From assembly GCA_023443515.1 (NCBI GenBank), contig JAEZUC010000122.1, forward strand, positions 45,258 through 109,257: 64,000 nt of DNA. Reading direction: 5' to 3'. This document shows, one piece after another, positions 34,204 to 43,596 of this stretch (position 1 is the first letter of the stretch; each line of letters starts with the position of its first letter). The DNA is from Bacillota bacterium (GTDB taxonomy: Bacteria > Bacillota > Clostridia > Acetivibrionales > DSM-1351). The notes below the pieces were generated by a model that saw only the letters and a list, made by a program, of their open reading frames with translations, was not told the DNA's origin and did not search any database. The position numbers were made by a program, and so were the translations under genes.

Positions 34204-35343
34204 ATGATAAAACAAATGGGCAATGTACCCAGATACTTTGAGCCGTATGTAAATGATTGTTTCCATAATGCTTATTCAGCCGTGCTTTTACACATGGGAT
34301 TAAATCCTGACATTATTCTTGCTGATTATCTATCGTTCATGTATGACTGTAAAAATGGATATATCGGAGTGAACTATTTTTACAGGCCAAATACAACGGT
34401 TGAGTTTACAGAAGATGAACTGAATACATCCCTTGAATTTGTATACCTGGCACCAACAACTTTATACAGTCATGCGACAGTGAAAGATGTTGATATCAGG
34501 TACAAGGACAGGGTTAATATCAACATGTTTATAGAGGACAAGCCTGATGTGGCGTACCCGAGATTGAAGGAACTGCTGTCTAACGGCATACCCGTAGTTG
34601 CAGCTGTTGACTTATTTCATATGAAGTACCATAGGGCATACGGAAAGGAACATGGTTTGCACTGTGTGGTTTTTACCGGATATGACGAAGATGAGGGATA
34701 TTTTCACCTGTTTGATAAGTATAAACTTTCAAGCAGTGATTTTGACGGGATACTGCCCATAACTGAGGTCAACATGGGAAGAATGTCGGATAATCCCTTG
34801 CCGGGAGTTAATATGGCACAAAAGAGACCTGTCCGTAATCTATGGATGGAAATAAACTCAGATAAAGATTTTAAAGTTACAGAAGAAAAATTGCTGAAGG
34901 TTATGAGTGAAAGTTGCCGGAGAATGAGAGGACAAAAAGAAGTTCTCGGATATCAGTGTGGTCTTCAAGCAATTGAGCTGTTTTCAAGAAATTTATTGGA
35001 AAAGAAAAATGAAAAGCTTGATAACGAAAAAGTGTATTGGTACAGAGTATATCTAAATGGTAGCCTGAAAAATATTTCAAGAAGCAGAAAGCGTTTCGGT
35101 GTATATATTAAAGAAATTAGTTCCTTGTTACCGGAACAGCTGGTAACAAGCCTGTGCGTTTCATTGGAAGAGTCTTCAAAGCACTGGGATATCTGCTCCA
35201 GTATTGCTTTAAAGCTGGGCATTAGAAAATCGCTGGATATGGTTGACGATTTGGTAAGTCAACTTGAGATTATTCGTGAAATGGAGAACAGAATTGTAGA
35301 AAAGCTTGAAGGTTATCTACAAGGTAGAGGCCTAAATAAATAG
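34204..35343 (+). CDS. BtrH-like acyltransferase (papain-like Cys-His-Asp fold) 1
   Basis: 379 residues from ATG 34204 (an in-frame GTG at 34186 is possible). The N-terminal half resembles the BtrH N-terminal domain: nucleophile Cys19 in YVNDCFHNAYSAVLLHMG, His153 in HCVVFTGYDEDEGYFHL and Asp171 in FDKY give a C-H-D triad. The remaining ~180 residues are helical. In butirosin synthesis BtrH transfers an acyl group from a carrier protein to an amine. Placement between carrier 1 and the adenylating ligase suggests the same amide-forming job on carrier-1-bound substrate. Some family members are hydrolases, so transfer versus hydrolysis is open. Confidence 0.75.
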   Translation: MIKQMGNVPRYFEPYVNDCFHNAYSAVLLHMGLNPDIILADYLSFMYDCKNGYIGVNYFYRPNTTVEFTEDELNTSLEFVYLAPTTLYSHATVKDVDIRYKDRVNINMFIEDKPDVAYPRLKELLSNGIPVVAAVDLFHMKYHRAYGKEHGLHCVVFTGYDEDEGYFHLFDKYKLSSSDFDGILPITEVNMGRMSDNPLPGVNMAQKRPVRNLWMEINSDKDFKVTEEKLLKVMSESCRRMRGQKEVLGYQCGLQAIELFSRNLLEKKNEKLDNEKVYWYRVYLNGSLKNISRSRKRFGVYIKEISSLLPEQLVTSLCVSLEESSKHWDICSSIALKLGIRKSLDMVDDLVSQLEIIREMENRIVEKLEGYLQGRGLNK

Positions 35344-35360
35344 AAGGGAAGCGACTTATA

Positions 35361-36875
35361 GTGAAAGAAAATGAGTACTCACCATGGAATCTGTTTTATG
35401 AGAGCTGTGAGAAGTATAGAGATAATATATTATTAATATACAACGACCAAAAATTTACATACGGCCAGATATATGAAAAAGTATTGGATTTTTGCTCTTT
35501 AATTGAAGGCTGGGATTTCAAAATCGGAGGTATATATCTACCCAATTGTACTGAATTCATTACAAGCATGTTAGGTTTGAATCGGCAGAAAAAGGTCTTT
35601 GTATCTCTTTCATACCAATTCAAGGGAGATACCCTTACAGACCTTATAAATTACACGGATGTTGAACTTCTGATAACAGATTCAAAAGGGTATAGCTCTA
35701 TTCAAGAAGGCATTGAAAAGTTGAATATAAGAATAGTACTTGTTTTACAGGAAAACGGTACATTTGAAAAACATGAATTCAAAAAGGAAAAACGTGAGCT
35801 TACCGACGTAAAAGAAGATACTTTTGGTATATGCTTCACCTCAGGTTCTACTTCAAAGCCCAAGGGAATAGTACTCTCTAACTATGCTATAGTAGGAAAT
35901 GCTCTGGCAGTTGCTGAACATCTGGGATTCACCAGTGATGAACGAACTATCCTTCCAAGATCCCTTGCACAGGCAAGTCCGATATCTGGGGATGTGCTTA
36001 TGGCAATAAGCCGAGGAGGAGGAATAATTCTTCTGAACAATGTGTTCCATCCCGCAATATTTTTAAAGGCAGTTCAGGAGTACAATGCAACAAACTTTTA
36101 CATAGTAAGGACAATGCTTTTACAAATTCTAGAGTATTCTCAATTAAAAAATTATGATATCAGCTCAGTTAAAAGAGTTCTCATCGGTGGAATGGTTAAT
36201 CCTATGACAATTTACCGCCGCGCAGCTGAAGCATTCCCGGGAGCAAGGGTTTTCAATGCATACGGAACTTCCGAAGCATCTGCCCGAGTAACCTTCGGTG
36301 AACATGAAGACGTAACAACTCTGCCATGTGTAATAGGAAAACCTATGCGAGGCTGTGGTGTAAAAGTTTACAGAGAAGACGGAAGTGAAGCTGAAGCAGG
36401 TGAAATCGGGGAACTATACATAACCAGTGATTACATGATGGACGGCTACTATAATTCTCCTGAACTGACAACAGAAGTTCTTGGTGAAAAAGGTTTCCGA
36501 GTAAGAGACCTGGGTTATAAGGATGAAGAAGGACGTTTCTTTGTACTCAGCAGGAACGATGACATGATTATGCAGGGTGGCAGCAGAGCATATCCAATAG
36601 ATATAGAAGAAGTTATGCTTAAAAATCCGGTAGTCAAGGAATGTGCCGTAATAGGTGTTGATGACGAGAAACTGGGACAGAAAATTGTTGCCATGGTGGT
36701 TTTGAAAGAAGACTGTCAGGCAGAAGTAAAAGATATATACAAATGGTGCAACATACAGCTTGAAGACAGAAAAGTACCAAAGGAAATATACATCATATCT
36801 GAAATACCAAGAAATGCAATAGGGAAAATAAGCAAAAAGGATGTCAAAGAGTTATATCAAAGCTTGAAAAAATGA
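35361..36875 (+). CDS. AMP-forming acyl/amino-acid ligase (stand-alone adenylation enzyme)
   Basis: 504 residues, GTG start. The adenylate-forming core motifs are clear: CFTSGSTSKPKG (near residue 158), YGTSEASARV, RVRDLGYKDEEGRFFVLSRND with the hinge, and RNAIGKISKKD with the C-terminal catalytic Lys. It activates a carboxylic or amino acid as acyl-AMP and passes it to a thiol, here most likely carrier 1. I cannot infer the substrate; the usual amino-group-binding Asp of NRPS adenylation domains is not obvious to me. It lies in the middle of the biosynthetic run with an 18-bp gap after the BtrH-like gene. Confidence 0.85.
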   Translation: MKENEYSPWNLFYESCEKYRDNILLIYNDQKFTYGQIYEKVLDFCSLIEGWDFKIGGIYLPNCTEFITSMLGLNRQKKVFVSLSYQFKGDTLTDLINYTDVELLITDSKGYSSIQEGIEKLNIRIVLVLQENGTFEKHEFKKEKRELTDVKEDTFGICFTSGSTSKPKGIVLSNYAIVGNALAVAEHLGFTSDERTILPRSLAQASPISGDVLMAISRGGGIILLNNVFHPAIFLKAVQEYNATNFYIVRTMLLQILEYSQLKNYDISSVKRVLIGGMVNPMTIYRRAAEAFPGARVFNAYGTSEASARVTFGEHEDVTTLPCVIGKPMRGCGVKVYREDGSEAEAGEIGELYITSDYMMDGYYNSPELTTEVLGEKGFRVRDLGYKDEEGRFFVLSRNDDMIMQGGSRAYPIDIEEVMLKNPVVKECAVIGVDDEKLGQKIVAMVVLKEDCQAEVKDIYKWCNIQLEDRKVPKEIYIISEIPRNAIGKISKKDVKELYQSLKK

Positions 36876-36890
36876 CAGGGGGAAATGTGA

Positions 36891-38045
36891 ATGAAAAGAG
36901 AAGAAATATCAAAAGAAAGACAGCTCGTATTACTTACTGCGGTGGAAATGAATGATTCACAGGGCGACGAACTGAAAAAAATGCTGGATGGCGGTGTTGA
37001 CTGGTCTGAAGCTATATACCAGATGATTACACATAGAACCTTGCCTATGTTCCGGTACAACCTTAAAAAGTTTAATCTTTACGATTCAATGGAAAAAGAA
37101 CTTCAAAGACTTATGGATACTCAGTGGGCAGTGTTTGGTGAAAGAAACAACTGCTATCTGGAGAAGCTTTCAGAAATACTCAAGGAGTTTGAAAAGCATA
37201 ATCTTGTGGTTCCTGTTCTAAAAGGAAACCTCCTTGCAAGCATAGTGTATCCTTCAATCGAATCAAGAATATTCAATGACTTGGATATGCTTATGAATCT
37301 GGATGATGTAGGCACTGTAGTAAAGGCTCTTGAAGACCTTGGATATATACAGGGCAATTACGATGAGGAAAAGGATGTAATAGTAGAAGTACCAAGAAAA
37401 CAAAAAGTTCTGCATCAGATGGCAACACATGAAATACACCAGTTCCTCAAACTCAGCGATAACAAGTTCGCAAAGCTTGTTGAAGTTGACGTAAACCACG
37501 ACATTCTCTGGAAAGGTAACTGCCCTTACAAGGTAATGACAAAAGACCTTATACAAAGAGCAGTACCTGTTGAAATAAATAATACAAAGGGTTACATGTT
37601 GGACTACATAGATAATATTATCCAGCTTAGCTGCCATCTTTACAAAGAAGCATGTCTCATGATATGGATAGCAAGCCTTAAAGACCTGAAGATTTACAAG
37701 TTTGCAGATTTGTTTATGTACATACGCAAATTCTTTGACAAGATAGATTGGAATCTCCTTGTTGAAAGAGTTAAAGAGTACAAATTAGAGAAAATTGTTT
37801 ACTATAACTTCTATTATATAGAGCTTATGTTTGGAGAGATAGTTCCTCAGTTTGTAATGGACAGCTTCAAGCCCGAGGATCTTTCTTATCTGGATGAGTA
37901 TGCCATTGAAAACAAAGAGCCGTCAAAGTGGCCCTATGATTTCTTTACAAGGCTTTTTGATGTTAACAGAATTCTTAATATTGATCAGAGCAAAGCTACA
38001 GGTATGAATAGGTTCTTGGATGCAAAGTTCGGTGAGGGCCAGTAA
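36891..38045 (+). CDS. Nucleotidyltransferase family protein (NTP_transf_5 type)
   Basis: 384 residues. The N-terminal half has the pattern of this family: VPVLKGNLLASIVYPSIESR, then NDLDMLMNLDDVGTVVKALEDLGY, where the DLD acidic pair is the expected metal site of a polymerase-beta fold. Members occur widely in natural-product and surface-polysaccharide clusters but few have known roles. It may nucleotidylate a small molecule or protein. Next to the exported 5'-nucleotidase, masking of the product inside the cell is one hypothesis. It starts 15 bp after the ligase gene. Confidence 0.75.
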   Translation: MKREEISKERQLVLLTAVEMNDSQGDELKKMLDGGVDWSEAIYQMITHRTLPMFRYNLKKFNLYDSMEKELQRLMDTQWAVFGERNNCYLEKLSEILKEFEKHNLVVPVLKGNLLASIVYPSIESRIFNDLDMLMNLDDVGTVVKALEDLGYIQGNYDEEKDVIVEVPRKQKVLHQMATHEIHQFLKLSDNKFAKLVEVDVNHDILWKGNCPYKVMTKDLIQRAVPVEINNTKGYMLDYIDNIIQLSCHLYKEACLMIWIASLKDLKIYKFADLFMYIRKFFDKIDWNLLVERVKEYKLEKIVYYNFYYIELMFGEIVPQFVMDSFKPEDLSYLDEYAIENKEPSKWPYDFFTRLFDVNRILNIDQSKATGMNRFLDAKFGEGQ

Positions 38046-38058
38046 GGAGTTGAATCCT

Positions 38059-39168
38059 ATGGAAAAAAGAACAGTGACAATACTCTGCTCAGGCTTCGGA
38101 CTTGGGCTGTATATACCGGGACTTCTTATTGACCGCAGATTGAGGGAAAAGGGAGTTTCTACCGAAATAGAAGTATTCGAGAACCTTATTTCAAAAGATA
38201 AGAGGGATGGCATACAAAAGAGTCGTAAGGCGTATCACGCTAATTTTGCCGTCGCTCTGATGTCTGCAAGAATGCCTATGGATATTCGCCAGAGTATTGA
38301 TAATGAGCTGGTAAATGAGCTTCTGAAAAGTTGGGAGGAAGAAAACAGAAGGGATTTTATAGTTCTGTCAGGACATTGGCTGCACATAGTTGACGAATAC
38401 AGGGCAAGGCTGGCTCCTGAAACTGTTAATGCAGAAATACTGTATGTGGACTGCGACCTACCCCCTTCATGGAAAAGCCTTCAACAGTATAAGCCGGACT
38501 ATAGTCTCAATTATAAAGAAGTCTGGCTGTACGATTTTGAGAACAGACAAATACAATTTCAGATACCAATTGTAAATGAAGCACCAATACCATTCCTTGA
38601 AAGGTCGGATAGATTTATTATTCATGGAGGAGGCTGGGGAATGGGAACCTATCAGGGAAAAATCCCTGAATTGCAGGAAAAAGGTTTCCAGTTGGACATT
38701 GTACTGTATGAAATTCAGGAAGCTTCAAGAAAAAAGGAAGGAGACAGATGCTTTATGGTTGATCCTTCATGGAGAGCCTGGAATAAAAATGAAAAAGGCA
38801 TTTATGAGTTTCCGCCATTAGCACAGATAATACCTGATGAAGAACCTGTATTCAAAAATAAAGAAGAATATCATGATCTTTTTGATATTACAAAGAACAC
38901 AAGGGCAATCATTGGAAAACCCGGTGCCGGAACCCTTATGGATTCTATTTCTTCAGCAACGCCAATAATAATGCTGGAACCTTTTGGCGAGCATGAAAAG
39001 AAGAACACTCAGTTATGGGAACAACGTGGTTACGGAATTACTTACAATACTTGGAAAGAATCGGAGTTCTCTATGGCAATATTGGAAGAACTCCATGAAA
39101 ACCTTGTAAAAGGCAGAAAAGCTGCTCTTGACTACACACAGAGCTATAAATCTAGAAATAGCTTGTAA
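38059..39168 (+). CDS. Glycosyltransferase-like protein (GT-B/MurG-type fold)
   Basis: 369 residues from ATG 38059 (site AAGGAG). Features of a GT-B enzyme include the N-terminal Gly-rich loop LCSGFGLGLYIPGLLI and a C-terminal donor-site-like stretch IGKPGAGTLMDSISSATPIIML with EPFGEHEKKN, resembling the nucleotide-sugar site of MurG and related transferases. Overall similarity to known families is low, so sugar transfer is a reasoned guess. Position between the nucleotidyltransferase and the kinase-like gene suggests it decorates the product or an intermediate. Confidence 0.6.
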   Translation: MEKRTVTILCSGFGLGLYIPGLLIDRRLREKGVSTEIEVFENLISKDKRDGIQKSRKAYHANFAVALMSARMPMDIRQSIDNELVNELLKSWEEENRRDFIVLSGHWLHIVDEYRARLAPETVNAEILYVDCDLPPSWKSLQQYKPDYSLNYKEVWLYDFENRQIQFQIPIVNEAPIPFLERSDRFIIHGGGWGMGTYQGKIPELQEKGFQLDIVLYEIQEASRKKEGDRCFMVDPSWRAWNKNEKGIYEFPPLAQIIPDEEPVFKNKEEYHDLFDITKNTRAIIGKPGAGTLMDSISSATPIIMLEPFGEHEKKNTQLWEQRGYGITYNTWKESEFSMAILEELHENLVKGRKAALDYTQSYKSRNSL

Positions 39169-39256
39169 CAACGGCAGAAAATGCGTTACATGAGGTTCTT
39201 CACTTAAAGCAATCTGAATTAAGTTTACATAAATAAATTTACGGATGTGAAGGCTT

Positions 39257-39949
39257 ATGCAACAAGAAAAAAGTACATCAAGCGTGAACGGAATGTTGAT
39301 TGTATTCGAAGGAATAAGTGGTTGCGGGAAAAGTGAGAGTGTAGTGGCTCTTGAAAAGTATCTGGCTGATAATGGATACAAAAGCCATGTGATTGAATGG
39401 AATTCTAACAAGGCAGTAAGAAAAATTACCAAAGCAATGGATTCCGGAAATCTACTGACACCGTGTACTTATAGTTTTCTCCAGTGGATTAGCTTTATTA
39501 TAGATTACTTTTTTAAAATCGTTCCGCTTTTAAAGAAAAATTACATATTAATTGCTGACAGATACATATATACGGGTTTGACCCGTGACTGTGTTAATGG
39601 AGCCGGGGGAGCAATCGGTAGGTTCTTGCACAGGCTTGTGATAAAACCGGCCATAGTGTTCTTTCTGGATGTAAATCCTGAAGTATGTGATAAAAGAATC
39701 AAAAAAAGAGGAAAAGACTTATTCCACACAAATAAGCTCATCAGGGACAGCAAGCTTTTAAAAAACAAGGAGCTTTATTATCTTACTAAGCTAAGAAGAG
39801 AATATTTGATTTTGTTCAACAGTAAACAAGTAAAGAATGAAACTAACATTATCACTGTCAATGAAGATGCGAATACAGTGGTAAAATGCGTGAATGATTA
39901 CATTTCAGGAAAACGTGAGATTTATGAATACTTCAAACCGTTCAATTAA
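39257..39949 (+). CDS. Thymidylate-kinase-like P-loop kinase
   Basis: 230 residues. P-loop GISGCGKS at 19-26 directly after FEG, the DRY-type motif ADRYIYTGLTRDC, and FFLDVNPEVCDKRIKKRG with the lid-like R residues mark the dTMP kinase superfamily. It is too divergent and wrongly placed to be the housekeeping enzyme; such kinases in biosynthetic clusters may phosphorylate a small-molecule intermediate. It follows an 88-bp gap, the longest in the run, with GAAGG before ATG. Confidence 0.75.
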   Translation: MQQEKSTSSVNGMLIVFEGISGCGKSESVVALEKYLADNGYKSHVIEWNSNKAVRKITKAMDSGNLLTPCTYSFLQWISFIIDYFFKIVPLLKKNYILIADRYIYTGLTRDCVNGAGGAIGRFLHRLVIKPAIVFFLDVNPEVCDKRIKKRGKDLFHTNKLIRDSKLLKNKELYYLTKLRREYLILFNSKQVKNETNIITVNEDANTVVKCVNDYISGKREIYEYFKPFN

Positions 39950-39965
39950 CAAACGGGAGGCATAA

Positions 39966-40676
39966 ATGAGAGAAATAAAACTGTTTTGTTTACCGTACGC
40001 AGGAGGTTCGGCAGATATATACGCAAGATGGAGAACTTATTTGAACAGCTCCATAAAGCTTTGTACTATTGAACTCCCCGGGAGGTCTAAAAGAGCAAAA
40101 GACCCAATTTATACAAATATGAGGGAGGCTGTGGAGGATATAGCAAGGCTTGTTGAAAATGAGACACATGACAGTGACTATGCTGTTTTCGGCCACAGTA
40201 TGGGCAGTATCATAACCTACGAACTGGTATGTAAACTTTTTGAAGAAGGTATGAAATTACCAAAGCACATATTCTTTTCGGGAAGGTATCCTCCCTGTAT
40301 CAAAAAACAGGGAAAGAATATGCATTTGTTACCTGATGATGAGCTGATAAGAGAAGCGGTAAGTCTGGGGGGAATACCTGAAAAGCTTTTAAAGTATCCA
40401 TTCTTGGTAGAAACCGCTGTTAATTGTCTGCGGGCAGACTATACAGTTCTCGAGAAATATTGTCATAATCCCGAAATACGCCAATTTGATGTTGATATTT
40501 CAGTCCTTTCGGGTACAAATGACGAATTGGCAACCGATGAGGATATGAAGTACTGGGAGAGGTACACAACAAAAAGCTGTACCTTTTATACTTTTGACCA
40601 GGGACATTTTTACTTGCACAATAATGCCGAGGCAATAGTGAAAATTATAAATAACACTTTAGTGGTTGCAGAATAG
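39966..40676 (+). CDS. Type II thioesterase (GrsT/RifR-like)
   Basis: 236 residues, alpha/beta-hydrolase. N-terminal LFCLPYAGGSADIYARW is the type II thioesterase hallmark; nucleophile Ser78 in GHSMGS, catalytic His214 in DQGHFYLH, and an Asp in GTNDELAT complete the triad. These enzymes remove wrongly loaded or stalled acyl groups from carrier proteins. Presence here strongly supports thiotemplated chemistry on the two free-standing carriers although there is no multidomain synthetase. Confidence 0.9.
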   Translation: MREIKLFCLPYAGGSADIYARWRTYLNSSIKLCTIELPGRSKRAKDPIYTNMREAVEDIARLVENETHDSDYAVFGHSMGSIITYELVCKLFEEGMKLPKHIFFSGRYPPCIKKQGKNMHLLPDDELIREAVSLGGIPEKLLKYPFLVETAVNCLRADYTVLEKYCHNPEIRQFDVDISVLSGTNDELATDEDMKYWERYTTKSCTFYTFDQGHFYLHNNAEAIVKIINNTLVVAE

Positions 40677-40685
40677 GAGGGGCAT

Positions 40686-41936
40686 ATGAACGACACAATA
40701 CTAAAGGATATCGCAAATAAATATGGCACGCCTGTTTATGCTTATGATACGGAGAAAATCATATCTCAGTATGAACTGCTAAAGAACAGTCTGCCAAAAG
40801 AATTGGGGATATTTTATTCAATGAAGGCAAACCCCCTTATGGGAATATGCCAGTTGTTCAGAAAACTTGGAAGTCGAATTGAAGTGGCATCTTCCGGAGA
40901 ATTACATACCGCACTTTCGGCAGGGTTTTCACCTGAAGAAATCATATTTACCAGTCCGGGGAAAACCTATGATGAATTGGAATATGCTGTGGAAACAGGT
41001 ATTTACAGCATCAACATTGAAAGCCTGGAAGAAGCAGAAGCAATCAATGAAATAGTAACTGAAAAAGGCAGGGCTGCAAACATCTCATTAAGAATAAATC
41101 CTGACTTTGACATTGCAGGCTCAGGTATTAAAATGTCAGGAGTTGCATCTCAATTCGGGATAGACCAGATTCAGCTGGAAAATGTGTTTGATGGTTTAAA
41201 AATGCTCCCAAACCTCAATGTAACCGGAATACATATATACACGGGGACACAGGCACTGAATGCCCACAGTATTGTTCAAAGTATGGAAGAAATTATTAAG
41301 CTTGCATTGGATACCTCGGAAAAATACTGTTTTAATCTCAAGTTCCTGAACCTTGGCGGGGGCTTTGGTGTTCCTTATTTCAAGGATGACAGTACTCTGG
41401 ATATGGGCATACTCCGCAGTGAATTTAGTGCAATATGGGATAAATACAAGGACAGACTTTCAGGTACACAGGTTTTTGTAGAAAGTGGAAGATTTCTTAT
41501 GGCTGAATCAGGAACATATCTAACAAAAATTCTGTACAGAAAAGAATGTAAGGGTAGAAAATACCTGGTTTGTGACGGTGGTTCAAACCAGCATGCATCA
41601 TCTGCTTTTCTTGGAAGGCACATTAGAAATAATTTTCCAATGCATATTCTTAATAAGTCAGGCAATGAAGAACAGGTAAATGTAGTAGGCCCTCTATGCA
41701 CTCCAACAGACGTTATAGGCCAGAACGTAATACTGCCGGAGTCTGTTGCAGGAGACATAGTAGCAGTTGAAAAGTCAGGAGCTTATGGAATCACACAGAG
41801 CCCGGGATTTTTTCTGAGCCATCCCCTTCCGGCAGAGGTTCAGTATTATGAAGGAAAAACATATATTCTGAGAGAAAGGTGGGAAAAAGAAGATTTTATG
41901 CTAAGACAGAAGGCTTTGGATAAAAATCTTCTTTGA
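40686..41936 (+). CDS. PLP-dependent decarboxylase, BtrK-like
   Basis: 416 residues, fold-type III. K47 in FYSMKANP is the PLP lysine; GGGFGVPYF, VESGRFLMAESGTYL and the C-terminal GAYGITQSPGFFLSHP are present. It belongs to the LysA superfamily but groups by motif with the decarboxylases of natural-product clusters such as BtrK, which acts on L-glutamyl-carrier protein, rather than with LysA at 12441. The next two genes encode an ATP-grasp ligase and a carrier protein, the BtrJ and BtrI counterparts, so its expected substrate is a carrier-bound amino acid (glutamate by analogy), giving a GABA-type thioester. Confidence 0.82.
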   Translation: MNDTILKDIANKYGTPVYAYDTEKIISQYELLKNSLPKELGIFYSMKANPLMGICQLFRKLGSRIEVASSGELHTALSAGFSPEEIIFTSPGKTYDELEYAVETGIYSINIESLEEAEAINEIVTEKGRAANISLRINPDFDIAGSGIKMSGVASQFGIDQIQLENVFDGLKMLPNLNVTGIHIYTGTQALNAHSIVQSMEEIIKLALDTSEKYCFNLKFLNLGGGFGVPYFKDDSTLDMGILRSEFSAIWDKYKDRLSGTQVFVESGRFLMAESGTYLTKILYRKECKGRKYLVCDGGSNQHASSAFLGRHIRNNFPMHILNKSGNEEQVNVVGPLCTPTDVIGQNVILPESVAGDIVAVEKSGAYGITQSPGFFLSHPLPAEVQYYEGKTYILRERWEKEDFMLRQKALDKNLL

Positions 41937-41941
41937 GGGGT

Positions 41942-43291
41942 ATGGAAAATGGATTTAACTTAATAGAGCTTCTTACCACAGAGAGAAGCAAGGGAGTCAT
42001 TGTATGGCTTTGCAATATAGGTGCTGAGAGGTACTGGAGCGATATGAGTGCGGGTGTTGTTAACAGGCAGGAGGACATTGCCGTAAACCGTATGGAAGAA
42101 ATGAATCTTCTCATATGCAGAGAACAGGATATTATTATTCTTCGGGAAAAGCCTGATGAAGATTTTCTGGAAGATTTAAAAAAAATGGGTTTTCCTATTC
42201 CCACCATACTATCACCTGAAAATGCTGACTTATTAACTCCCATATCAGAGTTGGTACTAGGAGATGAAGGCTTACTTAGTAAATTAAAAGAGGCAGCAAA
42301 AGAAAACAATGATTTGTATTTTGTTCCGTATGGGGTCACTCATCTTGAAGAGGAGATTGCCGAAAAGACAGGCATGAGGATAATGGGTGCACCTTCTCAT
42401 ATTAATGCTAAAATCAATGACAAGATATTTAACAGAGAAATATCTGAAAAGCTTGGTTTAAATGTATGCCAAGGAAGAGTGTGCAGTTCTGCCAACGAAA
42501 TCCGGGAAGAATATGAGAGTCTGACAAATAACAAGCCGTGCTTTAGCAAAGTGATTATAAAAGAGCCAAAGGGAGCGTCGGGCAAGGGCTTATACATAGT
42601 AGACAGCAAGGAAAAGTTAGAATCAAATCTAAGGATGATAGCACGGTTCTCAAGAGGCAGGACAGATGCTAAATGGCTTGTGGAGGGCTGGTACAAAAAG
42701 AAAGGTGATATTAACTACCAGATATACGTTTCTCCTGACGGACAAGTAACAGTCTTTTCAATCAAAGAGCAGTTACTGAGGGACACGGTTTACATTGGCT
42801 CAAAAATGCCTCCTGAAATGGAGCAAAGAATTCTGGATAGCTATGCGGGGTATGGAGAAAAAATAGGAAGATATTTGTATGAAACTGGTTTTACCGGAGT
42901 TGCCGGAATTGATTCGATTATCACCGAACAGGATGTATGTATTCCTATAATTGAAATTAACGGTCGATTTACATTATCAACTTATATTTCATTTGTAAAT
43001 CAGATTTTAATAAATAAAAAGATACTGTCAAGGTACTTCAGACTGACTCCTGAGAAACCGGTGAACTATTCTGATATATGCAGCAAGCTGGATAAAGAGG
43101 GTTTGCTAATAAATCCCGACAAGAAGGAAGGGATATTTGTATACACCTCCGGTACGCTTCCATATAAGGTTTACGACAGCACTGACTGTTGTGTTGGAAG
43201 AGCTTTTGCATTAATAGTCTCTGATTCATGGGAGAAAGTCAATGCACTTAATTCTGAGCTGGAGAATATTATGGAAACTTATTCAAAATGA
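41942..43291 (+). CDS. ATP-grasp amino-acid:carrier-protein ligase, BtrJ-like
   Basis: 449 residues. The central ATP-grasp fold shows the ATP-binding strand KVIIKEPKGASGKGLYIVD, the hinge region LVEGWYKKKGDINYQIYV, and the metal-binding IIEINGRFTLSTY near residue 345. BtrJ in butirosin synthesis uses ATP to attach the gamma-carboxyl of glutamate to the carrier BtrI; this gene lies directly between the BtrK-like decarboxylase and the carrier protein, the same set of activities. ATG 41942 is chosen; a TTG at 41933 overlaps the upstream stop. The amino-acid substrate is inferred by analogy only. Confidence 0.78.
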   Translation: MENGFNLIELLTTERSKGVIVWLCNIGAERYWSDMSAGVVNRQEDIAVNRMEEMNLLICREQDIIILREKPDEDFLEDLKKMGFPIPTILSPENADLLTPISELVLGDEGLLSKLKEAAKENNDLYFVPYGVTHLEEEIAEKTGMRIMGAPSHINAKINDKIFNREISEKLGLNVCQGRVCSSANEIREEYESLTNNKPCFSKVIIKEPKGASGKGLYIVDSKEKLESNLRMIARFSRGRTDAKWLVEGWYKKKGDINYQIYVSPDGQVTVFSIKEQLLRDTVYIGSKMPPEMEQRILDSYAGYGEKIGRYLYETGFTGVAGIDSIITEQDVCIPIIEINGRFTLSTYISFVNQILINKKILSRYFRLTPEKPVNYSDICSKLDKEGLLINPDKKEGIFVYTSGTLPYKVYDSTDCCVGRAFALIVSDSWEKVNALNSELENIMETYSK

Positions 43292-43315
43292 TATTTATTA
43301 AAGGAGATATGTTTT

Positions 43316-43564
43316 ATGGAAATAAAAGAACAGATTATAGCTGTAATTGCTTCGGTTTTAAATATTGAGATTGAACAAGTTACAAGCATATCGGCAGATG
43401 AAAACCTTAACAGGGTAGGTGTTGATTCAGTTAATTTTATCCAAATTATTATTGGTCTGGAAGATAATTTACATATTGTTTTTGATGATGAGGAACTATT
43501 GCTGGATAATCTGAATACCTTAAACAAGTTAGAAAAAGTAATAAACCAGAAACTTGGAAACTAG
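43316..43564 (+). CDS. Stand-alone carrier protein 2, BtrI-like
   Basis: 82 residues, acidic, with GVDS at 35-38 (Ser38 as phosphopantetheine site). AAAGGAG precedes the ATG. It directly follows the ATP-grasp ligase and precedes the second BtrH-like protein, so it should carry the aminoacyl and decarboxylated intermediates. It shares only the carrier fold with carrier 1, suggesting a separate substrate and partners. Confidence 0.88.
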   Translation: MEIKEQIIAVIASVLNIEIEQVTSISADENLNRVGVDSVNFIQIIIGLEDNLHIVFDDEELLLDNLNTLNKLEKVINQKLGN

Positions 43565-43596
43565 TATGATACATACCAAAAGAAGGTGGGGGTAAA

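Noticed and set aside
40686..41936. A second lysA
   Set aside because: It lies within the thiotemplate gene run next to an ATP-grasp ligase and a carrier, whereas lysA at 12441 is coupled to ddh; the motifs fit a BtrK-type role better.
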